This document shows positions 61,229-64,000 of a stretch of 64,000 nucleotides of DNA, piece after piece. Source of the DNA: Paenibacillus plantiphilus. GTDB taxonomy: Bacteria; Bacillota; Bacilli; Paenibacillales; Paenibacillaceae. Below the pieces are notes generated by a model. It worked only from the letters and a program-made list of their open reading frames with translations, did not search any database and was not told where the DNA came from. Position numbers and translations under genes: made by a program. Where the stretch lies: contig NZ_CAKMMF010000002.1 in assembly GCF_927798095.1 (NCBI RefSeq), forward strand, positions 61,105 to 125,104, written 5' to 3'. How positions within the stretch are numbered: the first letter of the stretch is position 1; every line of letters starts with the position of its first letter.

Positions 61229-64000
61229 TTACTTTAATGCCCGTATGAGTGTTGATGCAAACTCAGCCCTGCTTGCATGCTGCTCCGGCTTGAACAAGGC
61301 ATTGGGATACCCGCCAATCAACTGCTCCTGTTTCATGGCAAGAAGCGCACCTGCCGACCATCGTGTTTGCTCCACATCAGTGAATGGATCTTGAACCGGT
61401 TTCACTGTTCGCAGCTTTAGCGCTCTGGCAAGCATTACAGACATTTCTTCACGGGTAATGGATTTGTCGGGTCCAAATTTCCCATCTGGATATCCTGCCG
61501 CCCATTCTGCTCCAACTGCTCTTGTTATCGCTCCATGAGCCCAATGCTTGGTCGATACATCATTGAATACTGCGGAGCCGCCGCCACTGGGATTAAAAGC
61601 CCGAACAAGCATCGATACGGCTTCTGCTCTCGTTATTCGACGATTAGGTTCAAAACGGTAGCCGCCATTGCCGCCTATAATTCCTTTACTCTTAAGCTGG
61701 ACGATAACTGATTCAGCCCAATGTCCGGCGATATCTCGAAAATCCGCCACCATCTCATCCGCATTAATACGTACTGTGTAATATTGCTTGTCAAAAGGGG
61801 CAGCTGCGGTCATTTTGAAATAATATACGCCTGGCTCCAGTATCTCTTCCTTAACCATTACTGTGCGGTTTTTATCAGATTGAAGCGAGTATATCGATTT
61901 CTGACGCTTGTCAAACCATTCTGCCTTCATACGAGTGTCGGTTGGAATTCCGCTCACTGTTAAACGGACTATGCTCCGTTTGGTCAATCGAAGCTGATAC
62001 CAATCCACATCGTTCTTGGAACTAAATACGCCTACGTATTCGGAGCCCGGCTTAATTCCAGTCGCTTCATATGATTTGTCGTTCGGTTCATTTGGATCGG
62101 TATACCGGGTCTGGAATTCGATTTGAAGCTGATATTGTGATGCAGTTGGGCTCGCTTGTGCCGACATGGCATTATGAACGCGAATATAATAGGCACCTGG
62201 CGAGACCGATATTGCCCCCGACGCTTCTCCTTCGCCTTCTGAGTTCTCATCAAGCTCTTGCATAGCATCATCTCTGGGTTGAATAGCCAGAGCAAGATCC
62301 ACTCGTGCTGAATCGGTTGATGCTGAGAGCTTCAATGTTCCCCCCGTTGTGAAATTAATAACATACCAGTCACGATCCCCTGTTTGATGAAAGTTGCCTG
62401 TTATCGTCTGGCTTTTTGGAGCAAGCGTCGACGCTTCATATTGTTTATCATTGCTTTCATACTCATCAGGACTTACATTGAATGTCGATGTCAATAAATA
62501 CGGCAGCTGCATTTGGGTAACCTGCTTGAAAAACTTCAGTTCAAAGTAGTTGCGCCCTTTTTTAACCTTCCATTCTATAGTCTGATTGCCCAGCTTCGTT
62601 TCTTTGGAGCTCTGCGCTTTGTTCCCGGCATAATGCGTCATCTGGACCGTGGGAAGCGTAGCTCCAGCATTAATGATCCCTTGAAATTGTATCGATATAA
62701 CGCCATCGAATGGCGCCTCAATGATGTACCAATCTCTATCCTTGCCGCCGCTGAGCTCTGCCGATATTTTGGAGCCTAACGGAAATCGTCTCGCATTATC
62801 CCGACTGTCATTCGGTTCATATGCATCTGTCTTAAGCTCAAGGGTAAGCGCATGTTTAAGTTGAAGCAGACCGTAACCGGTCTTATTATCGAATCCAGCA
62901 GCTCCTATATCCTTGGCGCTTTGCCTCAATGCCGCACGGACTTGGTAGGGTTTATATTCCGGATGCACCGACCAGACAAGCGCCGCTGCGGCTGCAGCTT
63001 GAGGTGCTGCCATTGATGTGCCTTCTTCATGCTTGTAACCACCGCCAAGCGCAGTTGTGTACACATTCCAAGGTGCCGCAATATCGATTTCTGAACCCGG
63101 ATTGGATCTGGGCTCCGGCTTACCGTCAGATGTCGCTCCCGATACGGCAAGAACTGTTGGGTATGCAGCCGGGTACTTCACCTCCGCCTTAGATCCGAGC
63201 GCCAATCCGTCATTACCGCTGGCCGCTACAAGCAGCACACCCTTGCTCTCGGCATACAGCGCAATGTCCTTTAAGAAAGGTGAATAACGGTATAGGCCTA
63301 CGGAAAGCACGACGATGCGCGCACCGTTTTTGACCGCATACAGAATCGCTTCGCCCAGTCGCTCCTCGTCTCCATAGCCTTCGCTATCAAGTGCTTTGAT
63401 GGGCATGATTTTGGCACGCCACAGTATACCGGCAATGCCCTTCTCATTATTGCCTTCAGCTGCCAGCACTCCCGCCACACTCGTTCCATGTCCGTTGTCA
63501 TCCTCTGGCGGCTTGCCCGGCGACACGAGGTTCCTGCCCTCAACCAAATTATCCTTCAAATCTGGATGATCGATATCCACTCCTGTATCGACAAGCGCAA
63601 TCGTGATATCCCGCTGGTCATGAGCGATAGCCCATGCTTCCTTGGCCCCAATCTGATCCAAATGCTTTTGCTTGGATAGCTCAGGGTCGTTGGTTGCTGT
63701 CGCCGACAACAGCTCGACTCTGCTGTTGGGATGCACGTATTCGACGCCCGGCGTTTCGCTGAGCCGCCGGAGCCATTCTTCGACGTCCGCCCCAGGGTCC
63801 TGGGGGCGGACAATGTCTACCGCCGCCGGGGTATCCAGGCGGTGGAGCAGCTTTGTCCCGTGCAGAGGCTTCGCCTGCGCGGGGTCGCGCCATTTGAGGA
63901 GCCAGCTTCGCGGCTCCTCGCCTGCGCCTTCGGCGGCGGCGGGGTCGGCTGGCTCCGCCAGGCCGATCGCGCTCTCCGCCGCCGAAGGCGCAGGAGCGGT
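61229..64000 (-). CDS. SLH-anchored subtilisin-like serine protease (N-terminus outside window)
   Basis: At least 923 aa; the frame is open through 64000, so the signal peptide is beyond the window. The first ~90 residues shown are GC-rich-coded and look propeptide-like (WLLKWRDPAQAKPLHGTKLLHRLD...VEYVHPNSRVELL). Subtilase triad: Asp in ALVDTGVDIDHPDL, His in DDNGHGTSVAGVLAAEG and Ser in EGTSMAAPQAAAAAALVW. Three PPC-like repeats follow (DRDWYIIEAP, DRDWYVINFT, DVDWYQLRL). The C-terminal ~190 residues are three SLH modules (TRAE, TREE/TREEM, SRAE). A surface protease, perhaps for S-layer turnover; the substrate is unknown. Confidence 0.92.
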   Translation of the reverse strand, partial: TAPAPSAAESAIGLAEPADPAAAEGAGEEPRSWLLKWRDPAQAKPLHGTKLLHRLDTPAAVDIVRPQDPGADVEEWLRRLSETPGVEYVHPNSRVELLSATATNDPELSKQKHLDQIGAKEAWAIAHDQRDITIALVDTGVDIDHPDLKDNLVEGRNLVSPGKPPEDDNGHGTSVAGVLAAEGNNEKGIAGILWRAKIMPIKALDSEGYGDEERLGEAILYAVKNGARIVVLSVGLYRYSPFLKDIALYAESKGVLLVAASGNDGLALGSKAEVKYPAAYPTVLAVSGATSDGKPEPRSNPGSEIDIAAPWNVYTTALGGGYKHEEGTSMAAPQAAAAAALVWSVHPEYKPYQVRAALRQSAKDIGAAGFDNKTGYGLLQLKHALTLELKTDAYEPNDSRDNARRFPLGSKISAELSGGKDRDWYIIEAPFDGVISIQFQGIINAGATLPTVQMTHYAGNKAQSSKETKLGNQTIEWKVKKGRNYFELKFFKQVTQMQLPYLLTSTFNVSPDEYESNDKQYEASTLAPKSQTITGNFHQTGDRDWYVINFTTGGTLKLSASTDSARVDLALAIQPRDDAMQELDENSEGEGEASGAISVSPGAYYIRVHNAMSAQASPTASQYQLQIEFQTRYTDPNEPNDKSYEATGIKPGSEYVGVFSSKNDVDWYQLRLTKRSIVRLTVSGIPTDTRMKAEWFDKRQKSIYSLQSDKNRTVMVKEEILEPGVYYFKMTAAAPFDKQYYTVRINADEMVADFRDIAGHWAESVIVQLKSKGIIGGNGGYRFEPNRRITRAEAVSMLVRAFNPSGGGSAVFNDVSTKHWAHGAITRAVGAEWAAGYPDGKFGPDKSITREEMSVMLARALKLRTVKPVQDPFTDVEQTRWSAGALLAMKQEQLIGGYPNALFKPEQHASRAEFASTLIRALK

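Overview
The window comes from a flagellated, spore-forming, S-layer-bearing Gram-positive bacterium, most likely Paenibacillus or a close relative. The reasons are the Bacillus-type flagellar/competence gene order, spoIID-spoIIQ-spoIIID-mbl, an alpha/beta-type SASP, several SLH-domain proteins and a TagO/TagA/CsaB secondary-cell-wall-polymer locus. Nearly all genes lie on the minus strand; only two convincing genes (48727-50910 and 57336-58589) are on the plus strand. No rRNA, tRNA or CRISPR array was recognised.

Region by region, in minus-strand coordinates. (1) 1-20132 is a motility/competence block: degS-degU, two membrane-protein genes, one hypothetical gene, comFA, comFC, yvyF, flgM, flgN, flgK, flgL, a yviE-like gene, fliW, csrA, flaG, fliD, fliS, a fliT-like gene, flagellin, then a 197-aa hypothetical, a Maf-type flagellin glycosyltransferase and the start of legB. 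Sigma-D promoters precede flgM and flagellin. The flagellin leader carries a textbook CsrA-binding hairpin. Legionaminic acid glycosylation of flagellin is the likely job of maf and legB. (2) 20207-40383 holds large secreted proteins (phosphodiester glycosidase, Big_5/SwmB/SLH, the major S-layer protein and another SLH protein) around metK and a SASP gene. (3) 40595-48484 is envelope biosynthesis: tagO, tagA, csaB, DUF5693, pgcA, fabZ and a phosphatidyltransferase. csaB, whose product pyruvylates the polymer that SLH domains bind, appears to be broken by an internal out-of-frame deletion. (4) 48727-61194 carries a plus-strand Big_2-type protein, then the Bacillus-like ywzB-murA-spoIID-spoIIQ-spoIIID-mbl-flhO-flhP-epuA block. 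(5) 61229-64000 is an SLH-anchored subtilase running off the window.

The least expected piece is a ~2.2-kb element (about 57025-59241) sitting between murA and spoIID. It has 28-bp inverted terminal repeats (25/28 identical), a long hairpin containing LexA-like boxes, an IS1595-like gene with a visibly degraded active site and an odd N-terminal extension, and three copies of a 55-bp tandem repeat. Other points of interest are a 19-unit hexanucleotide repeat, a 130-bp palindromic MITE-like element, a low-complexity GC-rich insert in ComFA, tandem in-frame starts on the S-layer gene, and sigma-D promoters that share bases with hairpins.
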